A DNA stretch of 42,683 bases. It comes from Candidatus Saccharimonadia bacterium (GTDB taxonomy: Bacteria; Patescibacteriota; Saccharimonadia; Saccharimonadales; UBA4665). The stretch lies in assembly GCA_023268595.1 (NCBI GenBank), contig JALQUD010000003.1:1-42683 (forward strand). The letters run 5' to 3'. Under the pieces are notes generated by a model. That model ran no database searches. It had not been told where the DNA came from and saw only the letters and a list, made by a program, of their open reading frames with translations. Positions 17,051-25,524 of this stretch are shown piece after piece; position 1 is the stretch's first letter, and each line of letters begins with the position of its first letter. Position numbers and translations under genes: made by a program.

Positions 17051-18169
17051 ATGGCCAAAGCCACGAGCAAGAACGAAAAGCATGGAAAGATCAAAGTCGC
17101 CATCGTCGGCGTCGGCAACTGCGCATCATCACTGGTGCAAGGCATCGAATACTATAAGGATGCTCCGGACGACGGCTTCGTACCGGGCGTGATGCACGTC
17201 CGCTTCGGCGGCTACCATATCCGCGACATCGAGGTCGTGGCAGCTTTTGACGTCAACAGCAACAAAGTCGGCAAGGATGTGGCCGAAGCTATCTACGCCG
17301 AGCCGAATAACACCACGGTCTTTGCCAAGGTGCCTAAGCTTGGCGTCACGGTCAGCCGCGGCCCAGAGCTGGACGGCGTGAACAAATACACCGCCGAGCT
17401 GGTGCCGGTCGACAAGAAGGCCACGGTGGCCGACGTCGCCAAAGTATTGCGCGACAGCGGCGCCGAAGCGGTCATCAACTACCTGCCGGTCGGCAGCCAG
17501 GAGGCCACCGAGTTCTACGCCCAGGCGGCTATCGACGCCGGCTGCGGCTTCGTCAACTGTATCCCGGTCTTTATTGCCAGCAACCCCGAATGGGCTGCCA
17601 AGTTCGAGAAGGCCGGCCTGCCGGTGATCGGCGACGACATCAAGGCCCAGGTCGGCGCCACCATCACCCACCGCACGCTGACCAACCTGTTCCTGGACCG
17701 TGGCATGAAGATTGAGCGGACATACCAGCTCAACACCGGTGGCAACACCGACTTCCTGAACATGCTGGAGCGCGACCGCCTCAAATATAAGAAGATCAGC
17801 AAGACCGAGGCCGTCCAATCGCAGATCGAGGCCCGCGGCCAGACCATCGCCGAAGAGGACATCCACGTCGGTCCGAGCGATTACGTGCCGTGGCAGAAAG
17901 ACAACAAGGTCTGCTTCATCCGCATCGAAAGCAAGCACTTCGGTGACGTGCCGATGAACCTGGAACTGCGGCTGAGCGTCGAGGATTCACCCAACAGCGC
18001 CGGCGTGGCCATCGACAGCATCCGCTGCCTCAAGCTGGCATTGGACAACAAGCTCAAAGGCGCCATCATCGAACCGGCGGCGTACTTCCAGAAGCATCCG
18101 CCCAAGCAGATCGAGGACCGTACCGCCCGCGACCTGGTCGAGCAGTTCATCGGCAAATACGGCAAATAG
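17051..18169 (+). CDS. ino1: Inositol-3-phosphate synthase
   Basis: A 372-residue enzyme that converts glucose 6-phosphate to 1L-myo-inositol 1(3)-phosphate using NAD internally. It is the short actinobacterial/archaeal form. The Rossmann motif AIVGVGNCASSL is at 17-28; later family blocks include NYLPVGSQEAT, DDIKAQVGATITHR, QLNTGGNTDFLNM and the Lys-rich active-site part KSKHFGD-like segment near 300. The product could feed inositol phospholipids, mycothiol-like thiols or inositol solutes; no downstream gene for any of these is here. GGGAGA lies about 8 nt before the ATG. A LysR gene sits divergently upstream. Confidence 0.93.
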   Translation: MAKATSKNEKHGKIKVAIVGVGNCASSLVQGIEYYKDAPDDGFVPGVMHVRFGGYHIRDIEVVAAFDVNSNKVGKDVAEAIYAEPNNTTVFAKVPKLGVTVSRGPELDGVNKYTAELVPVDKKATVADVAKVLRDSGAEAVINYLPVGSQEATEFYAQAAIDAGCGFVNCIPVFIASNPEWAAKFEKAGLPVIGDDIKAQVGATITHRTLTNLFLDRGMKIERTYQLNTGGNTDFLNMLERDRLKYKKISKTEAVQSQIEARGQTIAEEDIHVGPSDYVPWQKDNKVCFIRIESKHFGDVPMNLELRLSVEDSPNSAGVAIDSIRCLKLALDNKLKGAIIEPAAYFQKHPPKQIEDRTARDLVEQFIGKYGK

Positions 18170-18240
18170 ACCGCAGTCGTCGGTATAGTCCGGACGGGTA
18201 TTTCGTGCTAATCTAAGCATAAGCAAGGAATACAACACCC

Positions 18241-19065
18241 ATGGACCAACGACACGGCCTGGCAGAACAGCTGCTCCAGGCATCCGGCGGAGATCTGGCG
18301 GCGGCACTCGATGCCGTCCGCCAGGCCTACGCACCAAGCGACGGACAGCGGCCCGCACCAGCCAGAACACCGCGGCCAGCCAAGCCACTCAACCCGGAAA
18401 TAGCTATCCGCGTCAGCAGCCTGGCAAAGCGTTATAAAGTAGGTAAGAATTCGGTCGATGCGTTGGCCGGCATCGACATGGACATCCACACCGGAGAGTT
18501 CATAGCCCTGACCGGATCGAGCGGCAGCGGCAAAAGCACACTACTCCAACTAATGGGCGGACTGGACAAGCCGACCGAAGGCAGCGTTGAAGTCTTCGGC
18601 CAGCAGCTCAACAAACTAAGCGACGGCAAGTTATCGACCTTCCGCAACCAGACTATCGGCTTCATATTCCAGTTCTTTTATCTGCAGCCGTTCCTGAGCG
18701 TCCAGACCAATATCGAGGTGCCCGCCATGTTCGCTGGTACCAAGCGTGCCCAGCGTGGTCCGCGCAGCCGGGAGCTGGCCGCTACCGTCGGACTGGCTGA
18801 GCGCACCAAGCACCTGCCCAAGGAGTTATCCGGTGGGCAGATGCAACGTGCCGCCATCGCCCGGGCATTGCTGAACCGTCCCAAGCTGTTACTAGCCGAC
18901 GAACCCACCGGCAACTTGGACAGCACCAACGCCATGGCGATTTTCGAACTGTTCCGGACCATCTGCGATGAGCAGGGCACTACCGTCGTAGTCGTGACCC
19001 ATGACCAGCAACTGGCATCCATGGCCGACCGGAGCGTAGCACTCAAAGACGGGAGGGTCATATGA
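18241..19065 (+). CDS. ABC transporter ATP-binding protein (MacB/LolD type)
   Basis: A 274-residue ATPase with Walker A GSSGSGKST (92-100), Q-loop Gln144, signature LSGGQ (196-200), Walker B LLLADE (216-221) and H-loop His254. The EPTGNLD and FFYLQPFLS features mark the MacB/LolD/FtsE-like group that drives substrates out of the membrane by mechanotransmission. Unusually, about 55 extra residues precede the domain: a small helical piece (LAEQLLQASGGDLAAALDAVRQAY, given here as residues 7-30) and a Pro/Arg linker. AAGGAA about 10 nt before the ATG supports the long form. The stop overlaps the permease start (ATGA). Confidence 0.9.
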   Translation: MDQRHGLAEQLLQASGGDLAAALDAVRQAYAPSDGQRPAPARTPRPAKPLNPEIAIRVSSLAKRYKVGKNSVDALAGIDMDIHTGEFIALTGSSGSGKSTLLQLMGGLDKPTEGSVEVFGQQLNKLSDGKLSTFRNQTIGFIFQFFYLQPFLSVQTNIEVPAMFAGTKRAQRGPRSRELAATVGLAERTKHLPKELSGGQMQRAAIARALLNRPKLLLADEPTGNLDSTNAMAIFELFRTICDEQGTTVVVVTHDQQLASMADRSVALKDGRVI

Positions 19066-21005
19066 GCTTCATGATGCGGCCGGGCGACAGTCTGACGTTG
19101 GCTTACACCAAGTTACGCATGCGGCGCATACGTTTGGCCATCACCCTGGTCGTGATGTCGTTGCTATTTGCCGGCCTGGTATTTCTGAGTATCGTGCTAA
19201 GCGGCGCCGTCAATAGCATGAACGACTTTGGCAAGGAAGGCCTGGGCGGGCGCTACATAGTTCGCGCCACACCGTTCACATACGCCCCGTTCGACAACCA
19301 GAAGCTGGTTGACACAGTTTCCGGTGACAACGCCAGACTGACCAGCCAAAAGGTCGCCCTCGCCAAAAAGTACGGTTTGCAATACGAACCCCAAACCGAC
19401 CAGACACTACCATTACAGCAGATCCAAACCGGTCCGGGAGCAGCCGATATCAAGCCGATGGCCAACCCATCGTCACCTTTGGTCGTGGCCGCTCTCAAGC
19501 AGCAGAATGCCTCGCTTAACAACAGCTTCCAAGATTTCAGTACCCGTGCACAACGGCAGGGAGCCATTCATACGTTCCTATCGACAACGCCCGACCACAC
19601 ATCGGGCGCAAGCCAGTACAGCTCTTTGCAAGTACTGAAGGACGGCAAGGAAACTTATGATTCCGACCCATCACGCCAATACGACACCTCCGGACTTGGA
19701 TCGATAACCTCACTCGGCTGGAACCAGATGGATTCCGAACTGCTCAAACCGTTCATTCTACCTGGACAGTCTCTGGCCGTAGGCAGTGACGGCAGCATAC
19801 CGGTGACGGCACCGCTCAGCGCCGTAGAGCAGATCACCGGCATTACGAAACCGGGTATCAACGCCACCAGCAAGCAGCGGCTGGACCATCTAGTAAATAT
19901 CCGCCGGGCTGCTGCCGGAAAGACAGCGGCTATCTGCTACCGTAATGCCGCCTCGCAGGAACTCCTCCAGTCCGCCATCCTCCAACAAAAGGATATTGAG
20001 GCCAATAGAACCAAGAAGGACTACACGATACCGGCATTGCAATACAATTTGCCAACGACCGCGTGCGGCGCGACGTCAATAAAGAAGGATGTCCGTACGG
20101 CCGAGGACAAAGCGAGCGAACAGCATCAGAAGGAATTGGACGCTATCACCACTCCGCAGCAGGAGCCAAAGCAGGGAATCATCACCGTCCGGATCGTCGG
20201 CATAACCGCCGATATGCTAGGTGCAGGCGATAGCAGCCTTTCCAGCGCCGGACTGTTAAGCTCCATCCTCATGACCTCGCCAGGCCAGGGGTGGATGTCA
20301 CCGATCGATGCGTTCAAGCCAGACAGCCTGGCGACTGCAGCACAAGGTGGCAACATCGGAGAACGGCCGTTGGACGGGCAAGCTTTCTATGCAGAATTCC
20401 CCGACCTGACGGCAGCCAAACGCTTCATAGAGAACACCAACTGCACGAGCGCTTCAAGCTCAGGGGAACCGGTTCCGGACGACTGTGTCAGATCGGGCGC
20501 CACATACACTGTCATGCCTTTTGGAAACAACGCCGGCGCCATAGAGGACACCCAGCGTATGGCATGGGAATACGGCCGCTATGTGCTACTGGCCATCGTC
20601 ATCATCGCAGCAGTCATCATGATGGGCACGCTCGGTAAGATCATTGCCGATAGCCGCCGCGAGACAGCCGTTTTCCGCGCGTTGGGTGCCCGCCGTATGC
20701 ACATAGCCCAGGTATATCTGACGTACACCGTATTAGTCAGTCTATTGGTAGCGTTTGTCTCATTCATATTCGGCAGCATCGGTGCGGTCATCCTGGATAG
20801 GCATTTCTCGGCCGACCTGTCGGTCAACGCGGTGCTGACGTACAACGCGGCTGATGTCACCAAGCAATTCAGCCTGTATGGCATAAACTTACTGCAACTA
20901 GGCGGAATAACCGGTTTGATCATACTGACGTCACTGCTCGCAGCCCTGGCACCGATCATCCTGAATATGCGGCGTAATCCTATCAAAGATATGCGTGAAG
21001 AATAG
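19062..21005 (+). CDS. ABC transporter permease (FtsX/MacB-like)
   Basis: A 647-residue permease with the MacB layout: one N-terminal membrane helix (about 24-48), a very large outer domain (about 50-500), then three helices (507-530, 553-578, 610-633). The FtsX-type signature between the second and third helices is present (SRRETAVFRALGARRMHIAQVY region). The outer domain is rich in Ser, Thr, Gln and Asp and holds two Cys pairs that could be disulfides (CYRN/TTACG and NCTS/DDCV). The start overlaps the ATPase stop by 4 nt, so the two form one exporter. Substrate unknown. A hairpin terminator follows. Confidence 0.88.
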   Translation: MSFMMRPGDSLTLAYTKLRMRRIRLAITLVVMSLLFAGLVFLSIVLSGAVNSMNDFGKEGLGGRYIVRATPFTYAPFDNQKLVDTVSGDNARLTSQKVALAKKYGLQYEPQTDQTLPLQQIQTGPGAADIKPMANPSSPLVVAALKQQNASLNNSFQDFSTRAQRQGAIHTFLSTTPDHTSGASQYSSLQVLKDGKETYDSDPSRQYDTSGLGSITSLGWNQMDSELLKPFILPGQSLAVGSDGSIPVTAPLSAVEQITGITKPGINATSKQRLDHLVNIRRAAAGKTAAICYRNAASQELLQSAILQQKDIEANRTKKDYTIPALQYNLPTTACGATSIKKDVRTAEDKASEQHQKELDAITTPQQEPKQGIITVRIVGITADMLGAGDSSLSSAGLLSSILMTSPGQGWMSPIDAFKPDSLATAAQGGNIGERPLDGQAFYAEFPDLTAAKRFIENTNCTSASSSGEPVPDDCVRSGATYTVMPFGNNAGAIEDTQRMAWEYGRYVLLAIVIIAAVIMMGTLGKIIADSRRETAVFRALGARRMHIAQVYLTYTVLVSLLVAFVSFIFGSIGAVILDRHFSADLSVNAVLTYNAADVTKQFSLYGINLLQLGGITGLIILTSLLAALAPIILNMRRNPIKDMREE

Positions 21006-21027
21006 TTGGCATTCGAACACCCTCTAA

Positions 21028-21057
21028 AAAAAGGAAGCCCACTGGGGCTTCCTTTTT
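21028..21057. terminator. Bidirectional rho-independent terminator
   Basis: Left arm AAAAAGGAAGCCC (21028-21040), loop ACTG, right arm GGGCTTCCTTTTT (21045-21057): 13 bp perfect, with T-runs on both strands. It serves the ABC exporter genes and the convergent Trp-rich protein gene. Confidence 0.93.
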
Positions 21058-21092
21058 CGGTATATCGGGCTGGTTAGCTGGTTTTAAGCTGC

Positions 21093-21701
21093 TTAGTACT
21101 GCTCACCCTTACTTGAGCTACTGGCGGCTGCCAGGTAGTTGGTGGCGTCGCTGGCCTTGATGTTGGCCTTGTACGTCGTCGTGGTGGTGTAGGTGGTAGT
21201 CGTCATGTACTCGATCTGAATGCTCAGATCGGACTTGTTCATGTAGGCTACCATCTGGTCACGCCAGTTCTCGTAGCTCGAACCGTGGTCCTGCCACATT
21301 TCCGGGTCCCAGTTGCCCCAGTCGGACTGCCAGTTTTCACCTTCCGGCGTCCAGCTTGGGTTGGAATTGTCGCTCTCCCACTGTGAGCCCATGCCGCCGA
21401 CGATTTCCATCATCTGGTTGCGCCATTGGCCATAGTCGGCTCCGTGATCCTCTTTATATCGGGTTGGCTCCCAGGCTCCCCACTCGCCACCGTTGCTGTT
21501 GCGGTCGTAGCCTTTGGAATCACCACCCTTGTGCTGACCGTGGTTCTGGTCGCCACCTTGGCCTTCGTCCATGCTCTGGGCGTTGACCGTACCGCTAAAG
21601 GTAGCCAGGCTACCTCCGACCGTCAAGGCGCTGAGCGCACCGACGGCTCCGGCACGGGTAATCGTCTTCTTAAGTTTGCTTGTGGTCTGAGTCGCTACCA
21701 T
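21093..21701 (-). CDS. Secreted Trp-rich repeat protein, unknown family
   Basis: A 202-residue exported protein. Residues 1-41 are a signal peptide ending VNA. Residues 43-72 are Gly/Asp/Gln/His-rich. Two related units follow, at about 73-101 (EWGAWEPTRYKEDHGADYGQW) and 128-154 (DWGNWDPEMWQDHGSSYENW): each has W-G-x-W-(E/D)-P, then DHG, then a YxxWRxQM helix. Between them is another Trp-rich stretch (104-127). Residues 165-178 are almost only Thr and Tyr. No Cys is present. A strong AGGAGGG 8 nt before the ATG and a short leader with an inverted repeat over the -10 suggest high, regulated expression. I know no family; a surface or matrix role is only a guess. Confidence 0.75.
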   Translation of the reverse strand: MVATQTTSKLKKTITRAGAVGALSALTVGGSLATFSGTVNAQSMDEGQGGDQNHGQHKGGDSKGYDRNSNGGEWGAWEPTRYKEDHGADYGQWRNQMMEIVGGMGSQWESDNSNPSWTPEGENWQSDWGNWDPEMWQDHGSSYENWRDQMVAYMNKSDLSIQIEYMTTTTYTTTTTYKANIKASDATNYLAAASSSSKGEQY

Positions 21702-21761
21702 GAATGGTCCCTCCTGTCCTTACAAGCCGTCCGACGTTTATGAATTTGGTTGTCCGGACGA

Positions 21762-21785
21762 CCAGCCAGACTATAAACAGGCTGG
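21762..21785. promoter_or_regulatory. Inverted repeat flanking the -10 box of the Trp-rich protein gene
   Basis: CCAGCC (21762-21767) and GGCTGG (21780-21785) are separated by 12 nt that contain TATAGT on the minus strand (21770-21775). The predicted transcript starts near 21763 with a leader of about 62 nt. The geometry suits a repressor operator, or a hairpin in readthrough RNA. Confidence 0.5.
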
Positions 21786-21901
21786 CGCATGGCGACTGCG
21801 AAAAATACCCTTGCGCGCCTACTGTATCCTGCCGTTGTAAAACGCAAATGAAGATGCCGGAGTTAATTCACCAGGTAAACAATCGATGCGGCGCTTAACC
21901 G

Positions 21902-21956
21902 TTGACAATTTTGGAACGGAAATATAATTTTCCACAGGGCAACTGCGTGGTATAAT
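21902..21956 (+). promoter_or_regulatory. Promoter region of the lipoprotein gene
   Basis: TTGACA (21902-21907) with TATAAT (21923-21928) at a short 15-nt spacing, and a second TATAAT at 21951-21956. The second would start transcription near 21963 and give a leader of about 53 nt with a small CTTCG/CGAAG hairpin (21963-21979). Either or both may be used. Confidence 0.5.
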
Positions 21957-22015
21957 TTACATTCTTCGCATACGACGAAGCATAGTTTCCGAACCTTCAG
22001 AAGGAGTGTGGTCCG

Positions 22016-22867
22016 ATGAGACTACGCAGACCGTTGGCCGCACTCGGCGCCGTACTGGTCATGATCGCCATGGCCGCATGCAGCAGCCCGACCGAAGCGG
22101 CACCGAAAGTGCAGCTGAAGAGCGGCGACACCGGCACGGACGTCAGCTACCCGCAGTGCGGCAGACAACTGCCCGCCGATCCGGGCGCGCTGGCAATCGT
22201 CGGCATCAACGGAAAAGTGGCCAATGTGCCCAATCCGTGTCTCCATGAGCAGCTGGAATGGGTGCGTGCCTCTGGCAAGCCGCTGATGCACTACGTCAAC
22301 CCATCCAATCCGGTGGGTGAGGATGTCGACAGCTGGCCGAAGCAGGGCGTCACGCCACATGGTATCTGTGACGGTTCACAGAAGCCGGCCTGTTCGTACC
22401 AATATGGTGTGGACCGCGTTACCCAGGATGTCACCCAGTTCCTTGGCGTCGACCGCCTGGCCGACGGCACGATGGTCTTCATTGCGGTGGAGCACAGCTT
22501 TTCATGGGCCAACCAAGGTCCGCGTGCGTTAACCGATGAGGCTGCCGCCCACGCCAGCAACCTCGCCACCATCGAAGGCATGGTCAGCGCCATCCAGCGT
22601 TTCGGCGGCCAGCCGGGCATCTATTCCACCGGTAGCGACTGGCGTGAGCTGATGGGCAAAGACGTTGTTTCGGGCAACCGGTTGTATGGCATCCCCATAT
22701 GGATGCGCGGCGCGGCCAACAAGGCGGCATTGCCCGACACCTGCCGGCAGCCTAGCTTCACCGGCGGACGTGTAGTCATGGCCCAGGTGGCTGGCGAGAT
22801 GCGCAAGAAGAGCGACGAACCAGACTTGGCCGACCCGAATCCGCTGGATTTCAACCTGGTCTGCTGA
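22016..22867 (+). CDS. Lipoprotein with a GH25-like (Rv2525c/DUF1906-related) barrel
   Basis: A 283-residue lipoprotein. The signal ends in a lipobox (AMAAC) with Cys22 as the lipid-modified residue. The rest is a beta/alpha barrel beginning DVSYPQCG, then LAIVGINGK, NPCLHEQLEWV, LMHYVNPSNP, FIAVEH and PGIYSTGSDW, which is the strand order of GH25-like and Rv2525c-like domains common in actinobacteria. In true GH25 muramidases catalytic acids sit at strand ends; here Asp at DVSYP and Glu in VEH are candidates, so a peptidoglycan-related role is possible but unproven. AAGGAG about 9 nt before the ATG. A hairpin terminator follows the gene. Confidence 0.75.
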   Translation: MRLRRPLAALGAVLVMIAMAACSSPTEAAPKVQLKSGDTGTDVSYPQCGRQLPADPGALAIVGINGKVANVPNPCLHEQLEWVRASGKPLMHYVNPSNPVGEDVDSWPKQGVTPHGICDGSQKPACSYQYGVDRVTQDVTQFLGVDRLADGTMVFIAVEHSFSWANQGPRALTDEAAAHASNLATIEGMVSAIQRFGGQPGIYSTGSDWRELMGKDVVSGNRLYGIPIWMRGAANKAALPDTCRQPSFTGGRVVMAQVAGEMRKKSDEPDLADPNPLDFNLVC

Positions 22868-22922
22868 ACAAGCACCCATCCGACACCACATCCGAAACCA
22901 CACCCGAAGGAGTGATACTATG

Positions 22923-22982
22923 AACGGCAAGCGCCATCCGGACCCGCATCAACGGACATTCCCGATGGCCTTGCCGTTTTTT
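22923..22982 (+). terminator. Rho-independent terminator with a long stem
   Basis: AACGGCAAG-C-GCCATC (22923-22938) pairs with GATGGC-CTTGCCGTT (22964-22978): 15 bp with one bulged C, a 25-nt loop and a run of T at 22977-22982. It ends the lipoprotein transcript. An SD-preceded ATG at 22920 lies directly before the stem (see findings). Confidence 0.75.
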
Positions 22983-23009
22983 CATGTTTCACACGTTTTC
23001 ACGCATCGC

Positions 23010-24677
23010 TTACGAACCGATGGGTACGGTCTGGCCGCCAAGCTTCTTAGCGAAGTAGCTATCGTGAGAGATATAAATGACCGCGCCATGGTAGTCCTGC
23101 ATGGCCCGCTCCAATTCCTCGATGGATGGCAGATCCAGGTGGTTGGTCGGCTCGTCAAGGATGAGCAATTGCGGCTCATTGGCCAGCATGCGGATAAGCT
23201 GGAAGCGGGCTTTCTGGCCACCGCTCAACTGCGACACCGGCATGGCGCCGTCACTCTCCGGGTTGAACAGATAGTCACCCAGGAAACGCCGGATGCGCTG
23301 GTCGCTGACCGGCAGGTCCTTATCGCGCAGCACCTGTTCCAGGGCTGCATACAGCGTCATATCCAAGTACTTCTCATCGATTTCCTGCTGGTAATGGCCG
23401 ACGTTGATGCCGGTTTCCACGGCGATCGTGCCGCCGAAGCGATGCGAAGCCAGCGCCGACTCAGGCCGGCCAGCGGCCTTGGCCATGATGGCGTCCACCA
23501 GCGTGGTCTTGCCAGCGCCGTTGCGTCCGTGCAGACGGACACGCTCACCCTCGTGCAGCTCAAAGCTGACGTCACCGAACAGGGGAGTGTCACCATAACC
23601 GAGCGACAGCTTTGAGACCTGCACCAACAGTCTGGAAGAGCGGCTCTTTTCCTGACGGGCATCCAACCGGATGTTCTGCGCCTTGTATTTACCATATGCC
23701 GCGGTCATCTTCTCGTTCAGATCCTCGGCCGAATCCTGATCGATCCAGAACGATGGCTTCTCGGTCTGTTCCAAGCGGGCCAGTTCGGTGCGGGCTTTTT
23801 CTTCCTGGCTCTTAAAGCGGCGGATAGTGCCCGGGTCACGCGATTTCTCCTTGAGCCGCTGGAAGCGGATGATATCATCCCGCAGGTTGGCGATACGCCG
23901 TTGCACCAGGTCGAACTCATTGACCTGGTTGGTGATGCGGTCCTTATTGATGCGCAGATACTGGTCGTAATTACCCCGGTAGGTATGCGCCTGGCCATCA
24001 CGGATCTCAATGATACGGTCGACGCATTGCAGCACGTCACGGTCGTGGGTGATGACCATGACGGCTTCCTGGGTAGACTTGAGCCATTTGATGAAGGCCT
24101 CTTTAGCGATGTAGTCCATGTGGTTGGTCGGCTCATCGATCAGTGCCAGGTCGCCCCGGCTGCGCTGAACCTTGATCAGCTCCACCATCCGCTTCTGTCC
24201 GCCGGACAGGTCGTCCATCTTGGCATGCAGCTTGGCGGTGTCGATCTGATACGACTCGAATAGCTGGGCGATCTCGTCTTCCACCTGGTAGTAGCCGAGT
24301 GTGGCGAAGCGCTCCAAGGCCTCGCTGTAACGGGTGATTTTGGCGACATTGTCGCCCATATGGTCGGGATATGTGTCTATGATGTGGTTGAGTTCGGCGA
24401 ATTCCGGTAGGTCATCTTGGATATACCCCAGGACGGTCTTATCGCCCAGTCCATGGTGTTCCTGACGGCTGGAGATGACGATGGCATTGCGCTTGGTGGT
24501 GATGTCACCTTGATAGTCGGTGTCGCTACCGGTCACCATGTTGAACAGGGTCGACTTACCCATGCCGTTGCGTCCGACCAGCCCGACGATCTCGCCGGGT
24601 TGGATGTCAAAGCGCAGGTCATGATAGAGCGACTTGTCGCCAAAGGATTTTTCCGTGATGTCTACCGAAAGAAGCAT
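23010..24677 (-). CDS. ABC-F family ATPase
   Basis: A 555-residue soluble twin-ATPase. Domain 1 has Walker A GRNGMGKS (35-42), signature LSGGQ (157-161), Walker B with Glu182 and the H-loop His211. Domain 2 has GRNGAGKT (384-391), LSGGQ (484-488) and Glu509 (LILDEPTNHLD). A charged linker with coiled-coil character (about 245-345) joins them. No membrane domain is present. ABC-F proteins bind the ribosome and act in translation or antibiotic protection; the subgroup cannot be fixed here. TACAAT (minus, 24686-24691) ends 8 nt before the ATG, with no ribosome site, so it may be leaderless. It diverges from the next gene across 81 nt. Confidence 0.92.
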   Translation of the reverse strand: MLLSVDITEKSFGDKSLYHDLRFDIQPGEIVGLVGRNGMGKSTLFNMVTGSDTDYQGDITTKRNAIVISSRQEHHGLGDKTVLGYIQDDLPEFAELNHIIDTYPDHMGDNVAKITRYSEALERFATLGYYQVEDEIAQLFESYQIDTAKLHAKMDDLSGGQKRMVELIKVQRSRGDLALIDEPTNHMDYIAKEAFIKWLKSTQEAVMVITHDRDVLQCVDRIIEIRDGQAHTYRGNYDQYLRINKDRITNQVNEFDLVQRRIANLRDDIIRFQRLKEKSRDPGTIRRFKSQEEKARTELARLEQTEKPSFWIDQDSAEDLNEKMTAAYGKYKAQNIRLDARQEKSRSSRLLVQVSKLSLGYGDTPLFGDVSFELHEGERVRLHGRNGAGKTTLVDAIMAKAAGRPESALASHRFGGTIAVETGINVGHYQQEIDEKYLDMTLYAALEQVLRDKDLPVSDQRIRRFLGDYLFNPESDGAMPVSQLSGGQKARFQLIRMLANEPQLLILDEPTNHLDLPSIEELERAMQDYHGAVIYISHDSYFAKKLGGQTVPIGS

Positions 24678-24685
24678 AGTAGTCT

Positions 24686-24691
24686 ATTGTA
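24686..24691 (-). promoter_or_regulatory. Possible -10 box of the ABC-F gene
   Basis: TACAAT on the minus strand ends 8 nt before the ATG at 24677, consistent with a leaderless or near-leaderless mRNA. No good -35 was found. Confidence 0.45.
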
Positions 24692-24721
24692 TCAGTTAAC
24701 GGCCTCGTGTGAGGTATTTAC

Positions 24722-24750
24722 TTGTAAAATGCTTAAAGTTGTAGTATAAT
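24722..24750 (+). promoter_or_regulatory. Near-leaderless promoter
   Basis: TTGTAA (24722-24727), 17 nt, TATAAT (24745-24750), ending 8 nt before the ATG at 24759. No Shine-Dalgarno fits between them. Confidence 0.7.
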
Positions 24751-24758
24751 AAAATTAC

Positions 24759-25517
24759 ATGAATGGCAAGAAAATACCCGCGTACCACTTAGTCCAGGTC
24801 CATAAGCAGGCCATGCGCGTCCGGGGCTTCATACGCCCCAGCCTGGTAGCCGCGCGTGACTTCAGCCATAAGCACCGTTTGGCTACGTATGGCACCTTGG
24901 GTGTCCTAGCCATCGGTGTCGGTGCCGGCACTGCGGCACTACAAAGCAGCATGATGACAGACGGCAGCAGCCGTACCACCCTGACCGCCAGCACCAGTGG
25001 TTCAGAGACTAACCGTGGCGGCCAGGTTATCACTACGAGCCCTGGCAAGGCCGAGCAGTCCAGCCAGACCACGTCCAACGCGCAGGCAGCACCAGCTCAG
25101 AGCTCCACCGCAAGCCCGCAACCGTCGGCTCAGAGCCGTCCGGCCGAATCATCGCCAGCCGTGGCACCAGCAACTACTTCACTTTCGAAAGATACTCCTG
25201 CCAACCCCGGCATGGCCCTGACCGTCCAGCAACAAGATTACGTGGCCGACCAGCCGACGCAGAAATTCTATCTCAAGCTCAACCGTGCTAGCGGCTATGC
25301 CGCGAAAGTGACATCCGTAAAGACCAAAGTCACCGGCAACAGCATCACCTGCGACATGACAGCCCAGAACGGCGACGTCTACGAGCTGACCTGCAGCCGT
25401 CCCAACCCGGTTCCATCCGGCTCCACGGAATCCGGCACCATGACGGTCGTCGTCACGACTGATGCCGGCGACAACTTTGCCGCATCCACCACATACCGCC
25501 TGCCGCTTCCATCCTGA
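24759..25517 (+). CDS. Membrane-anchored surface protein, unknown family
   Basis: A 252-residue protein with a 40-residue basic cytoplasmic start, one membrane helix (41-62), a low-complexity stalk of Ser, Thr, Ala, Gln and Pro (65-150) and a beta-rich outer domain (152-252). The outer domain has two Cys (198 and 212) placed to form a disulfide and an Ig-like strand pattern ending in TTYRLPLP. I do not recognise the family. Expression is from a near-leaderless promoter. It converges on the DUF5995-like gene with a 7-nt gap. Confidence 0.72.
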   Translation: MNGKKIPAYHLVQVHKQAMRVRGFIRPSLVAARDFSHKHRLATYGTLGVLAIGVGAGTAALQSSMMTDGSSRTTLTASTSGSETNRGGQVITTSPGKAEQSSQTTSNAQAAPAQSSTASPQPSAQSRPAESSPAVAPATTSLSKDTPANPGMALTVQQQDYVADQPTQKFYLKLNRASGYAAKVTSVKTKVTGNSITCDMTAQNGDVYELTCSRPNPVPSGSTESGTMTVVVTTDAGDNFAASTTYRLPLPS

Positions 25518-25524
25518 ATTAAGT

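Noticed and set aside
17129..17938. 269-codon open frame antisense to ino1
   Set aside because: Lies wholly inside a well-conserved enzyme gene; its Asp/Val/Leu-rich translation is typical of a reverse-frame shadow.
22920..23615. 231-codon open frame on the plus strand
   Set aside because: From 23010 on it is antisense to the well-conserved ABC-F gene, a common effect of GC-rich codon bias. Only its SD-preceded start is kept as a finding.
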